A DNA stretch of 64,000 nucleotides from Gammaproteobacteria bacterium. GTDB taxonomy: Bacteria > Pseudomonadota > Gammaproteobacteria > Chromatiales > Chromatiaceae. Location: NCBI GenBank assembly GCA_011389885.1, contig JAABTK010000009.1, positions 1-64,000 on the forward strand. Direction: 5' to 3'. Below are positions 43,791-52,877 of this stretch, one piece after another. The notes under the pieces were generated by a model, which searched no databases, was not told the origin of the DNA, and was given only the letters and a program-made list of their open reading frames with translations. The first letter of the stretch is position 1; each line of letters starts with the position of its first letter. The translations under genes and the position numbers were made by a program.

Positions 43791-46085
43791 ATGCCGACAC
43801 CCCGCGCCCCCCTTCGCCATTGGCTTATTCGGCTGCTGGTTGCAGTGACCCTGAGCCTGCCGCTGCAGGCGGCGGCCCAGCAGGCCGTCGAAGAAAGCGG
43901 CGCCGGCGCCGTGGACCTGGATGGGCTGATCACCACCCTCGAAGACCCCGCTGCGCGGCAGCTTCTGCTGGATCAGTTGAAGACCCTGCAGGAGGCCCGA
44001 TCGGTGACGGAGGCGGAACAGAAGCCGGCGGTGGAGGTGGCGGCCGAGGCGCTGCTGGAGCGTTTCTCGGGGCGCCTCGATCAGCTCAGTGAATCGGCCT
44101 TTCAGGTCACCGCGGCCGTGAACCACCTGCCCGAGGGCTGGCAATGGCTGCGGAGTCAGCTCACGGAGCCGCAGCAGCGCAGGGTCTGGGTCGAGGTGTC
44201 GCGCAGCCTGGCCTTCACGCTGATCACGGGCTATCTGGCCTTCACGCTCCTGACCTTATTCGTGCGTCGCCCGGCGCGTCGCCTGGGCGAAAGACCGGTC
44301 GAGGGCGCCCTGCCGCGGGCCTTGCTGCTGTCGGTGCTGTTGGCGTTGCGGCTGGCGCCCATCGTCGCCTTCGCCGGCGGCGCCTATCTGGCTTTGGCGC
44401 TGACGGACCCGGCGGATACGGCGCGTACCGTGAGCGTGGCCTGGATCGCCGCCGTGGTCTTGGCCCGAGTCATTCAAACCCTGAGCCAGTTCCTGTTCGC
44501 GCCGCGAGAGAGCGGGCTGCGGGTCCTGCCCCTGAGCGACGAGACCGCGGCCTATGGCCACATCTGGGCGCGCCGGCTCAACGTCATCGCGGTGTACGGG
44601 TGGTTCGGCTTGCAGACCCTGCGCATCCTAGGGCTGCACGAACCCACCTACCTGCTGCTGATGAATCTCCTGGGGCTGGCCCTGGGGGCGTTGCTGCTCG
44701 TTCTTATCGCGCAAAACCGAAGGGCGGGGGCCCAAGCCCTTCGATGCGGCGACGCAGGCGATCAGACACGCACGAGCTGCGCGTTGCGTAACCGGCTTGC
44801 GGGCGTTTGGCACCTCGCGGCCGGGTTTTATGTGGTTTTTCTGCTCGGGGTCTGGGTGCTGCGGGAGCCCGGGGGCTTTATCTTTTTGGCCCGCGCCACG
44901 CTGCTGACCCTGTTGACGGCGGTGCTGGCCTGGACCCTTCTGTTCGGCCTCAAGCGGCTGTTTCGTCGCATCCAGCGGCCGGGCGGGGGCCTGGACGATC
45001 GGTTGCCGGGACTGCGGGAACGGGCCAACCGCTATCTGCCCTGGGTGGAGAGCCTGTTTCGTTGGTTGATCTACGCCTTCGCCGCATTGACCATCCTCCA
45101 AGCCTGGGGGATGGGGGCCCTGGAATGGCTCGCCAGCGAGAGCGGACGATCCCTGGGCATGGCGCTGGTGCGCATGGTGTTCATCGCCTTGGCCGCGGTG
45201 GCCTTCTGGAGCTTCGCCAGCGCCTGGCTGGAGGCCTATGTGGCGGGCCTGGATGAGAACGAGGGGGCCCGTTCCGCCCGCACCAGGACCTTGGTGCAGG
45301 TGGCCAGCAATGCCCTGCTGGTGGTGATCAGCGTGTTGGCCGTGCTGCTGATCCTCTCCGAACTCGGCATCAATATCGCGCCGTTGCTGGCCGGCGCCGG
45401 GGTGGTGGGCCTGGCCGTGGGGTTCGGGGCCCAGACCCTGGTGAAGGACATCATCACCGGGACCTTCATCCTGATGCAGGATCAGATGGCGGTGGGCGAT
45501 GTGGTGAAGGTGGGCGATAAGGCGGGCCTGGTGGAGATCCTCTCCATCCGCCATGTGCAGCTGCGCGACCTCTCCGGCACCGTGCATATCCTCCCCTTTA
45601 GCTCTATCAGCGCCGTTAGCAACCTGACCAAGGACTTCTCCTATCACGTCTTCGACATCGGCGTGGCCTATCGCGAGGATGCGGATCAGGTCATGGAGAT
45701 CCTGGCGCGCATCGGCGAAGAGATGCAGCAGGACGAGGAGTACGGCCCGCTGATCCTGGAGCCGCTGGAGATCTTCGGCCTGGATCGCTTCGGCGATTCG
45801 GCGATCATGATCAAGGGGCGCATCAAGACGCCGCCTATCAAACAGTGGATGGTGGGCCGCGAGTTCAATCGTCGGGTGAAGCGGCGTTTCGACGAGCTGG
45901 GCGTGGAGATCCCTTTCCCGCACCGGACCCTGTATTTCGGCATGGACAAGGCGGGCGACGCCCCGCCCATGCGGGTGCGCATGGGCGACGAGCAACTGCT
46001 GCAATTGGCCTCGGAGCAAGATGGGGCGGCCCAGGCCCCGCGGGTCTCCGATCACCCGGACCCGGAGGCAGCGGACGACCGATGA
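43791..46085 (+). CDS. Mechanosensitive channel of the MscS superfamily (large form)
   Basis: 764 residues from ATG 43791 (GGAG eight bases before; an in-frame TTG at 43773 is less likely). A signal peptide (LLVAVTLSLPLQAAAQQ), a periplasmic helical region (about 30-125) and about eight to nine extra membrane helices precede the MscS core. The pore helix and beta domain read GAGVVGLAVGFGAQTLVKDII and GTFILMQDQMAVGDVV; the C-terminal cytoplasmic cage follows. It opens on membrane tension to release solutes after hypo-osmotic shock, in line with the osmolyte uptake genes elsewhere in the window. It overlaps the next gene (ATGA) and heads a four-gene operon. Confidence 0.95.
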   Translation: MPTPRAPLRHWLIRLLVAVTLSLPLQAAAQQAVEESGAGAVDLDGLITTLEDPAARQLLLDQLKTLQEARSVTEAEQKPAVEVAAEALLERFSGRLDQLSESAFQVTAAVNHLPEGWQWLRSQLTEPQQRRVWVEVSRSLAFTLITGYLAFTLLTLFVRRPARRLGERPVEGALPRALLLSVLLALRLAPIVAFAGGAYLALALTDPADTARTVSVAWIAAVVLARVIQTLSQFLFAPRESGLRVLPLSDETAAYGHIWARRLNVIAVYGWFGLQTLRILGLHEPTYLLLMNLLGLALGALLLVLIAQNRRAGAQALRCGDAGDQTRTSCALRNRLAGVWHLAAGFYVVFLLGVWVLREPGGFIFLARATLLTLLTAVLAWTLLFGLKRLFRRIQRPGGGLDDRLPGLRERANRYLPWVESLFRWLIYAFAALTILQAWGMGALEWLASESGRSLGMALVRMVFIALAAVAFWSFASAWLEAYVAGLDENEGARSARTRTLVQVASNALLVVISVLAVLLILSELGINIAPLLAGAGVVGLAVGFGAQTLVKDIITGTFILMQDQMAVGDVVKVGDKAGLVEILSIRHVQLRDLSGTVHILPFSSISAVSNLTKDFSYHVFDIGVAYREDADQVMEILARIGEEMQQDEEYGPLILEPLEIFGLDRFGDSAIMIKGRIKTPPIKQWMVGREFNRRVKRRFDELGVEIPFPHRTLYFGMDKAGDAPPMRVRMGDEQLLQLASEQDGAAQAPRVSDHPDPEAADDR

Positions 46086-46477
46086 GAGCCTTCCTTGGTT
46101 TGCTGATCGGCTGGGCGCTGTCGCCGGCCCTGGCCTGGGCCGGCATGCCGTCCTTCACCCTCACCGACGCGGCGCGGTTTCATATCTCCGCCATCTCCTT
46201 CTTCGTGTTCGTGATCCTGGTCTCGGCGCTGGTGGTGAAGTGGCTCTGGAACGGCCTGCGCAAGGACTTCACCAAGCTGCCGCGGCTCTCCTACGGGCGC
46301 TCCCTTGGGCTGGTGGTCCTAATCGCGCTGTTCTTCAACATCTTTCTTTTGATGATCGCCGGCGCCCGGGAGCTGATGACGCCGGGGGCCTGGGAGCAGA
46401 GCGATATCACCTATCGGCTGCGCGACGGCGGGGGCCCGGCCTACGGGCAAGACCGAGACGGAGAGCGAGCCGAGTGA
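46082..46477 (+). CDS. Unknown membrane protein, second gene of the MscS operon
   Basis: 131 residues. ATG 46082 overlaps the channel stop codon. A signal peptide-like start (LLIGWALSPALAWAG) is followed by two membrane helices (ISFFVFVILVSALVVKWLW; LGLVVLIALFFNIFLLMIAG) separated by a basic loop (RKDFTKLPRLSYGR), then GARELMTPGAWEQ. The loop and last motif look like strongly conserved family features, but I cannot name the family. It overlaps the next gene (GTGA). Confidence 0.8.
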   Translation: MRAFLGLLIGWALSPALAWAGMPSFTLTDAARFHISAISFFVFVILVSALVVKWLWNGLRKDFTKLPRLSYGRSLGLVVLIALFFNIFLLMIAGARELMTPGAWEQSDITYRLRDGGGPAYGQDRDGERAE

Positions 46478-46851
46478 GCGCCCCACGGCACTGGGTTGCG
46501 GCGGCCCTGGCGCTCGGCCTGGGGGCGGGCGCCTGGGCCTGGCCCTCGCTGCGGGGCCTGTTGGCGCCCCTGCTCCTCGGCTGGCTGCTGTTCGCCCAGG
46601 CCAGCCTGGCCGAGGCGGGGTTGGCCTGGATCCGGCTGGCGGAGTTCGGCCTCTCGCTGCTGTTGGTCGGGGCCGGTCTGCAATGGCTGCTGGGCGGCAT
46701 GACCAGCGGCGCCTGGTCGCCCCGGCGCACCGTCACCCTGGTGGCCGGGCTGCTGATGGTCTTCGTGATCGGCATGGCCAGTCATGGGCTGGTGCGGCAG
46801 CTGGTCTGGCTGGCCCAGGGGCCCCTGATCCGATGGCAAGGGGGGCTGTAA
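46474..46851 (+). CDS. Unknown membrane protein, third gene of the MscS operon
   Basis: 125 residues starting at GTG 46474 inside the stop of the previous gene. About four hydrophobic helices fill most of the chain (LALGLGAGAWAWPSL; LLLGWLLFAQASLA; FGLSLLLVGAGLQWLLGG; VAGLLMVFVIGMASHGL). There is no recognised motif. Tight overlap and shared strand suggest stoichiometric co-expression with the channel. Confidence 0.75.
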   Translation: MSAPRHWVAAALALGLGAGAWAWPSLRGLLAPLLLGWLLFAQASLAEAGLAWIRLAEFGLSLLLVGAGLQWLLGGMTSGAWSPRRTVTLVAGLLMVFVIGMASHGLVRQLVWLAQGPLIRWQGGL

Positions 46852-46853
46852 CC

Positions 46854-47648
46854 ATGGCGGAGCAGCGGAAGACCCCGAACATCATCGAGATCCTGATCGT
46901 GGTGGTGATCCTGGGGCTGCTCGCCGCCCTGGCGGGGAATGCGTCGCTGCTGGAGGCCATCGCGGTGCTGTTCGCCGGCTGGCTGGAATGGCTGCCGCGG
47001 CTGGGGCAGCTGACGCTGCGCCATCCCCTGATCTCGGGCGGCTTGGCCGCGGCGACGGCGGTGCTGGGCGTCGGGCTGCACCTGTTCGGCCGCTGGCTTT
47101 GGCGGCGCGGGGCCGGACAGGGGCGCTGGCGGGTGCTGTGGTCGCTGTATCTGCTGGGCATCGCCTTCTGCCTGGGCGGCGCCGGCATCGCGGCCATCGG
47201 GCTGGTGCACGAGTCCGGCTGGCTGTATCGCATGGAGACCTTCTCCGCCAATCTCGACCGCAAGAAGGCCCTGAGCGCCCGGGCGGAGCGAGGCCTGAAA
47301 GAGGCCGAGTCCCAGGCCCTGCGGGTGCAGCGCCACTATGGGCGGGAGGGGCGTTTCCCCGAATCCTATCGCAAGAATCTGGAAGGGGAGGGGACCCTCT
47401 CCTATTCGACGGTGGATGAAGAGGGCGTGGTAACGGTCGCCTTCGAGCCGGGCTTCTTCATCGCACCCTTTGCGCATCCAGGCGAAGAGCGATTGAATGC
47501 ATTGAAGCAGGCCGGGAGCCTAGAGCTGCGGCCTCGCCCGGATGCCGCCGGGGTCCTCCATTGGCGCTGTTCCGCGGCCTTCGCATCCGGGTTCGGTCCG
47601 CTGAATTTCCTGCCGGATGGTTGCGTACTCGAAGGCTACCGACGCTAA
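46854..47648 (+). CDS. Unknown membrane protein with pilin-like N- and C-terminal features
   Basis: 264 residues; ATG 46854 follows 2 bases after the previous stop, with AAGGGGGG upstream. Near the N-terminus IIEILIVVVILGLLAALAG strongly recalls the first helix of type IV pilins (with the E5-like glutamate), although the glycine of a prepilin cleavage site is absent. Two further membrane helices follow (about 60-120). The C-terminal part (about 145-264) resembles a pilin head: helix RAERGLKEAESQALRVQRHY, then VVTVAFEPG, GSLELRPRPDAAGVLHWRC and LPDGC, the two cysteines placed as in pilin disulfide loops. Possibly a pseudopilin-derived membrane protein; function unknown. Confidence 0.78.
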   Translation: MAEQRKTPNIIEILIVVVILGLLAALAGNASLLEAIAVLFAGWLEWLPRLGQLTLRHPLISGGLAAATAVLGVGLHLFGRWLWRRGAGQGRWRVLWSLYLLGIAFCLGGAGIAAIGLVHESGWLYRMETFSANLDRKKALSARAERGLKEAESQALRVQRHYGREGRFPESYRKNLEGEGTLSYSTVDEEGVVTVAFEPGFFIAPFAHPGEERLNALKQAGSLELRPRPDAAGVLHWRCSAAFASGFGPLNFLPDGCVLEGYRR

Positions 47649-47797
47649 GCCCGGACCCGGATGAGATTCCCCGCCATCAGCCAATCGTCTTTCTCGCGGT
47701 TTCCGTTTTCGCCTCAGCGGCTACACTGGATAACAGGGCGCAAGGCGGCGGCCGCTCGCGGAGTCTTCTTCTTTTCGCGGCAGGCGGAGGGGGTGAA

Positions 47798-49690
47798 ATG
47801 AACGGCGGCGATCTTCGGTTTTGGCGGCGGGCGGTGTTGGCGCTGGTCGGGGGCATGGCGGCGGTTTCCGAGGTCCAGGCGATCTCCACGCCCTATGCGG
47901 GCGAGATCGAGCACCGGCAGGCGGTGGTGCGCATCCTGGAGCGTTCGGACGTAATCTGGGACGGGGTCCCCGCGCCCACGGAGCTCCAGTTCGAGTGGGT
48001 GACGGCGAGTGCGGACGGTTCGCGGGTCTTCTTCAACGTCCGCTGCCCCTATTGCCCCGGCGAGGCGGGGTATAGCAATCGACCCTTCATCGCCGACAGC
48101 GGGGGCGGGGGGCTGGAGGACGTGTCCGATCTGTTTCCGGCGGACCTGGTGAGCGCCGCCTGGTCCTGGGGCAATATGCGGATCAACGACGACGGTAGCT
48201 GGCTGTTCATCGAGACGCTGAACAATAGCGGCTATAACCACGTCTATTATCGCGACAACCACAGCAGACAGGTGGCCAAGGCCTGCACCGACGATTTCGA
48301 CCCCGCCACCTTCGACTGGTTCGGCATCGACGGCACGGGCGCGGAGCTGTATCTCGGCGAGTACGACGCCGGCTGGAGCGAGGCCTTGCAGCGAAATCGA
48401 CGGGGGCTCTTTTATGCCGATGTCGGCGGTCCCGCCGAGTGGTATTTCGATATCCACGGGCTGCCCTGCACCGAGGGCTGCGACGACCTGAACATGATGT
48501 CCTTCATGGGCAATGCCGCGGAGGCGGACCGCAGCTTCTTTCTCTGGAACAGCGACGAGGGCGGTTGGCACTGCACCGGCGACGGCTGTCTGCACAACGC
48601 CCTGTGGTACGCGGACCTGGACGGCTCGGCGGCGAAGGTGACGGACGAAGAGCACTACTGGGCCAGCGGCGGGGACTGGCGGGGCATCAGCACCGCGGAC
48701 GGAGAGCGGGTGCTCTATCTCTATACCGAGCTGCCGGGCGAGCCCATGCAGGCGAACCTGGTGCACATCCCCACGGGCGCCGAGCCCCCCGTAACCTGGA
48801 CCAGCGACCTCAACGGCTTCGATCCCCTGTTCGTCACGCCCAGCGGTCGCAAGGTGTTCGTGCGGGGCACGGCGGGTGACCACGGCTATCACTACCACAC
48901 CCTGTTCGATACCCTCGACGGCAGCCGCCGCGACACCTGGTCCTACTATATCCCCGCGGCTTGGCACCTCAGCGGCATGGCCGAAGACCGCTACTACTTC
49001 GCCACCCACGCCGACGCCCTCTATCGGGTGGACACCGCCCCCTCGGCCTCCGCCGATTACGGCGCCGCCCCCCGCGTGGGGCCCATCGCCTTCGACGCCC
49101 CCGCCCTCTGGCACGGCGACGGCGGCCTGATCGGCGTCTCGGCCCGGGTGAGCGACGCCCAGGGCGCCGCGGACATCGAATGGGTGCGCCTGGTGGTGCT
49201 GGTGGACGGGATGGAGGCGCCGCCCTTCTATATGGCGCGGGCGCCGCTGGCCTATCCCGCCGGCGACTGGAGCAGCAACCCCCTGTACGACGACGGGACC
49301 CATGGCGACGACACCGCCGGCGACGGCCTCTTCACCTTCGATCAGGTGGCCACCCGCAAGGGCGACTACGACGGCATGAACACCTGGTTCAACGAGTTCG
49401 ATCTGCCCCACGAGGTGGGGGTGCGGATCATCGCCAAGGACCTGGCGGGCAACTACGGCTTCGCCGACACCACCCTGACCGTCCTCGACGAACCCTGCCA
49501 GACGGGCACGCTCAGCCTCTCGAACCAGACGATCTCGGTGAAGCGCACCCTCTGCGCAGAGGATTCGGTGGAGCTGGGGCCGGGATTGGCGGCCGTGGCG
49601 GGGGCTGATCTGTATGTGACCGCCCCCAGGATCCGGCTGTTGCCCGATAGCCATTTGGAATTCGGCGCTCAGGCGCGTCTGAGACCCTGA
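47798..49690 (+). CDS. Secreted protein with beta-propeller-like body and choice-of-anchor X region
   Basis: 630 residues from ATG 47798 with GGAGGGGG upstream. A signal peptide (AVLALVGGMAAVSEVQA) is followed by about 400 residues of repeated short blocks (DGSRVFFNVRCPYC, DGSWLFIETL, DGERVLYLYTEL, SGRKVFVRGTAG) that suggest a beta-propeller of WD40/PD40 type. Residues about 470-570 look like a choice-of-anchor X domain (NPLYDDGTHGDDTAGDGLF). The last 60 residues (TGTLSLSNQTIS ... SHLEFGAQARLRP) resemble the terminus of the CAP protein at 9133-10641 and may be a secretion or anchoring module. Several cysteines suggest disulfides. Function unknown. Confidence 0.83.
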   Translation: MNGGDLRFWRRAVLALVGGMAAVSEVQAISTPYAGEIEHRQAVVRILERSDVIWDGVPAPTELQFEWVTASADGSRVFFNVRCPYCPGEAGYSNRPFIADSGGGGLEDVSDLFPADLVSAAWSWGNMRINDDGSWLFIETLNNSGYNHVYYRDNHSRQVAKACTDDFDPATFDWFGIDGTGAELYLGEYDAGWSEALQRNRRGLFYADVGGPAEWYFDIHGLPCTEGCDDLNMMSFMGNAAEADRSFFLWNSDEGGWHCTGDGCLHNALWYADLDGSAAKVTDEEHYWASGGDWRGISTADGERVLYLYTELPGEPMQANLVHIPTGAEPPVTWTSDLNGFDPLFVTPSGRKVFVRGTAGDHGYHYHTLFDTLDGSRRDTWSYYIPAAWHLSGMAEDRYYFATHADALYRVDTAPSASADYGAAPRVGPIAFDAPALWHGDGGLIGVSARVSDAQGAADIEWVRLVVLVDGMEAPPFYMARAPLAYPAGDWSSNPLYDDGTHGDDTAGDGLFTFDQVATRKGDYDGMNTWFNEFDLPHEVGVRIIAKDLAGNYGFADTTLTVLDEPCQTGTLSLSNQTISVKRTLCAEDSVELGPGLAAVAGADLYVTAPRIRLLPDSHLEFGAQARLRP

Positions 49691-49933
49691 ACGCGGACAG
49701 GCCAGGACCTGTCTGTAGACGCGGGCAAGCCGTAATCGGTGCGCTCCGCGGTGTATTGTTTTGCGGAAGCCGCCTAAGTTCAGGCGGCGTCACCGAGCGG
49801 CGTTCCGCCCCAGGAACTCACCGAGGTCCGACGGGCGCATTTCCAGCCTGTCGTAGACCTGCACCCGCGGCGTAATCGGCAAAAGAATCGACCGCCGCAT
49901 ACGAAGCCCCCAGGACCGATATCGACGCCCGGC

Positions 49934-50323
49934 CTACTGCACCCGCCGGTCCACGAACGGGATCAGCACCAGGCTGCCCGCGATCAACATCCCCGGCCAC
50001 CAAGGCCCCACGAACACCCATAGCCCGCGCAACCCCGCGAAGGGCAGCAGCGCCACCCCCAAAAACAGCATCAGCCCCAAGGTCAGCATCCCCGCCGCCA
50101 GGCTTCGCTTCACCCCGCGCGGCATGCGACTCGTGGGCTGGTTCAAATCCCGCGGCGAAGAAAACAGCCACCCCAAGCCGAACGTCGCCAACCCGAACGC
50201 CAGCGCCAGGTAAAACACCTGCTCCTCCCAGCTCGCCCCGGCCTGCGTCCGCTGGCCATACAACACCGCCACCGCAATGGCCCCGATCAAGGCCGCGAGA
50301 GGAAAAGGATGGGGTTTGGGCAT
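49934..50323 (-). CDS. Small membrane protein of unknown function
   Basis: 129 residues from ATG 50323; an in-frame ATG at 50353 would add 10. Four hydrophobic helices are visible (PLAALIGAIAVAVLYG; VFYLALAFGLATFGLGWLF; LTLGLMLFLGVALLPFAG; PWWPGMLIAGSLVLIPFV). No domain is recognised. It is convergent with the secreted protein gene. A hairpin GCCGCC...GGCGGC near 49770-49790 lies between the two. Confidence 0.65.
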   Translation of the reverse strand: MPKPHPFPLAALIGAIAVAVLYGQRTQAGASWEEQVFYLALAFGLATFGLGWLFSSPRDLNQPTSRMPRGVKRSLAAGMLTLGLMLFLGVALLPFAGLRGLWVFVGPWWPGMLIAGSLVLIPFVDRRVQ

Positions 50324-50691
50324 CGCGCTGGGCTCCGGTCTCAAAAACCGCAATCATACGCGAAACCGGTGCGCCTTGGGGCGCCGATAATGACCCCTGA
50401 ATCAGCGCGACAAAGCGGCGTGCAAAACCCCGCCGTGAGGCCGCCAGCGGCGAGCCAACGGAAACCGCAGCGGTTAGGAACCAAGAGGCCGCAGAGGACC
50501 GCAGAGGGCGCAGAGGGGGTTTGGTTAAAAAGCTTAGATGGCCGCGGTTGGTTGGTTGCATGAAGGGCTCTCTCACCGGCCCGGGGAGGGCGGCAGCGTC
50601 TTAGATGCCCTGCCTCCCAAGCCATTCGGCAAGCTGGAGCTTGCAGGACTGGCGGAACCCTGGGAACGAGCATATCCCCAACGCCTAGTTC
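50324..50691. other. Intergenic region with repeat fragments
   Basis: No gene is visible. CGCAGAG-rich repeats (GGCCGCAGAGGACCGCAGAG) lie near 50488-50520. A hairpin block of the ATTCGGCAAGCTGGAGCTTGC type lies near 50623-50650, related to segments in the 21.7 and 31.0 kb elements. Confidence 0.5.
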
Positions 50692-51075
50692 CTAGTACAG
50701 CTGCGCCTAAGTATCGGAAACAACCCAGGCGCCTTCGGCACGCAGAGCACGCGGAGAACCGCAGAGGGTGCAGAGAGGCGTTTCGACTGAAAGGAGGATC
50801 AGCGCCGCACCCGACATCCGCCGCTTCAGCGGCGAATGCGCTTCGCTTGCCCACCCTGTCTGACTGCGGGCTCGGGGCGTACACGCCTTGGCTCGGGCGC
50901 GTAACCGGCAACCCGCAAGCCCGCGGGCTGTACTCCAGGCGGCTAGGCGGCGCTGGGGCGCCGGGCAGGCATTCCCGCCCTGGAACGATCAAGCAAAAAA
51001 CCTCCTCCGCGCCCTCTGCGTTCCTCTGCGTTCCTAGGAGCCGTTGTTTCCGTTATTTGTGCGCAGGGGTACTAG
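50692..51075. repeat. CTAGTAC-type intergenic element, copy at 50.7 kb
   Basis: A 384-bp element from CTAGTACAGCTGCGCCTAAG...CGGAAACAAC to TTGTTTCCGTTATTTGTGCG...GTACTAG. The interior carries ACGCAGAG blocks on both sides, CCGCCGCTTCAGCGGCG, GACTGCGGGCTCGGGGCGTA, and a GGCGCTGGGGCGCCGGGC hairpin. It has the same plan as the copies at 28.3, 58.3 and 60.0 kb. Confidence 0.78.
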
Positions 51076-51117
51076 CTCCTAGTTCCTAACGCCTGATTTC
51101 TAATTTCTAATTTCAAC

Positions 51118-51148
51118 AAAAAAAACCGGCCCGAAGGCCGGTTTTTTT
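51118..51148. terminator. Bidirectional intrinsic terminator
   Basis: A-run, stem CCGGCC - CGAA - GGCCGG, then seven T (51142-51148). The pairing extends through the A and T tracts. It lies 19 bases past the stop of the BCCT gene (minus strand) and is strong in both directions. Confidence 0.92.
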
Positions 51149-51166
51149 ACGCCTTGGATACTGCGC

Positions 51167-52738
51167 TTAACGCTTTTCGGTGCGAAAGCCCATGATCAGG
51201 CTGACGCACATCAGCAGCAGCACGATGGTGAAGGGCAGGCCGGTGGAGATGGCCCCGGCTTGCAGGGCTTCAATCGCCTCGGTGCCGCCGATCCACAACA
51301 GGGCGATGGCGATCAGCCCCTCGATGCTGGCCCAGAAGATGCGCTGGGGCGTTGGCGCATCGATCTTGCCGCCGGAAGTGATGCTGTCGATCACTAGCGA
51401 GCCGGAGTCGGAGGAGGTGATGAAGAACACCATCACCAGCACGATGGCGGTGATCGACAGCAGGCTGCTCATGGGCAGTTCGTCGAACATCTGGAACATG
51501 GCCAGTGGCACGTCGGTCAAGCCCTCCTTGCCCAGGACGCCAATGCCGTTGGCGACCTGATCCAGCGCAATGCCGCCGTAGATGGACATCCACAGCACGG
51601 TCACCGCGGTGGGCACCAGCAATACGGCGATAATGAATTCGCGTACGGTGCGGCCCAAGGAGACGCGGGCGATGAACATGCCCACGAAGGGTGACCAGGA
51701 GATCCACCAGGCCCAGTAGAACACGGTCCAACCTTGGAACCAGGCCTCATCGGGACGGCCGTGGGGGTTGCTCAGCGGGATGACGTTTTTCACATAGGCC
51801 CCGATGGTGGTGCCGATGTTGCCCATGGCGACGGCGAATCCCATCAGCGCCACCAGCAGCAGCAGGGCGAAGGCGATGAGCATGTTGACGTTGCTTAAGA
51901 GCTTGACCCCGCCTTCAATGCCGCGGACCACCGAAATGATGGCCAGCGCGGTGACGCCGACGATGACTGCGATCTGCAGGCCGATGCCGCTGTCGATGCC
52001 GAACACATGGTTTATGCCGCCCGCCGCCTGTTGCGCCCCCAGGCCCAGCGAGGTGGCCAGCCCGAATAGGGTGGCGAGCACCGCCAGGATATCGATTATG
52101 TGCCCCGGCCAGCCCCAGGTGCGGTCGCCCAGCATGGGGTAGAAGATAGAGCGGATGGACAGCGGCAGCCCCTTGTTGTAGGCGAAGAAGGCCAGTGACA
52201 GCGCCACCACGGCGTAGATCGCCCAGGGGTGCAGGCCCCAGTGATACATGGTCGCGCCCATCGCCATGCTGGCGGCCTCGGGGGTGTTGGCGGTGACCCC
52301 GAGCGGGGTCTCGTACCAGCCGGTCATGTAGGCCACCGGCTCCGCAACGCCCCAGAACATCAGGCCGATGCCCATGCCGGCGGCGAACAGCATGGCCAGC
52401 CAGGAGAGCCGGGAGTATTCGGGTGCGGCAGCGTCCCCGCCGAGCCGAATCGAACCCCAGGGCGAGAAGATCAGGGCCAGGCAGAACACCACAAAGATGT
52501 TGGCCGCCCACATGAAGAGGACGTCGAAGGTGCCGATAATGTCCCACTTCAGGCCGTCGAGCGCCTCCTTGGCAGTGGTGGCGTCGGTGACTAGGGTGGC
52601 GATTAGAAACAGCAGGATCAGCCCGGCGCTAATGCCGAAGACCGGGTTGTGGATATCGAACCCGTATTTCTGGACGTTATCCTGCCCGACCTCGTAGTCG
52701 GTGTTGTGGATACTGTATTTGTCGTAATGTTCAGTCAT
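51167..52738 (-). CDS. BCCT-family betaine/carnitine/choline transporter
   Basis: 523 residues with 12 membrane helices. The BCCT signature is clear: GMGIGLMFWGVAEPVAYM, the glycine-rich TM3 region, and the aromatic segment FYWAWWISWSPFVGMFIARVS. It brings quaternary ammonium solutes such as glycine betaine or choline into the cell with Na+ or H+. A long C-terminal osmosensory tail as in BetP is absent (ends RTEKR), so regulation is likely transcriptional. It is located with the porin and the ectoine TRAP genes on the same strand, forming an osmolyte uptake island. The strong terminator follows. Confidence 0.95.
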   Translation of the reverse strand: MTEHYDKYSIHNTDYEVGQDNVQKYGFDIHNPVFGISAGLILLFLIATLVTDATTAKEALDGLKWDIIGTFDVLFMWAANIFVVFCLALIFSPWGSIRLGGDAAAPEYSRLSWLAMLFAAGMGIGLMFWGVAEPVAYMTGWYETPLGVTANTPEAASMAMGATMYHWGLHPWAIYAVVALSLAFFAYNKGLPLSIRSIFYPMLGDRTWGWPGHIIDILAVLATLFGLATSLGLGAQQAAGGINHVFGIDSGIGLQIAVIVGVTALAIISVVRGIEGGVKLLSNVNMLIAFALLLLVALMGFAVAMGNIGTTIGAYVKNVIPLSNPHGRPDEAWFQGWTVFYWAWWISWSPFVGMFIARVSLGRTVREFIIAVLLVPTAVTVLWMSIYGGIALDQVANGIGVLGKEGLTDVPLAMFQMFDELPMSSLLSITAIVLVMVFFITSSDSGSLVIDSITSGGKIDAPTPQRIFWASIEGLIAIALLWIGGTEAIEALQAGAISTGLPFTIVLLLMCVSLIMGFRTEKR

Positions 52739-52877
52739 TGAACCTCCGAGGGTTAAAGCCTTGCGCAGGCGACTGATGCCGCCGCGCCTGTCTGCCGCAT
52801 GCGCGCCCTGAGGCCGGGGCGCATCTTGGGGTGCGCTGGTTCACCGTGCCGGCGGCAGGCTTGCGGTAGGGCGGTGA

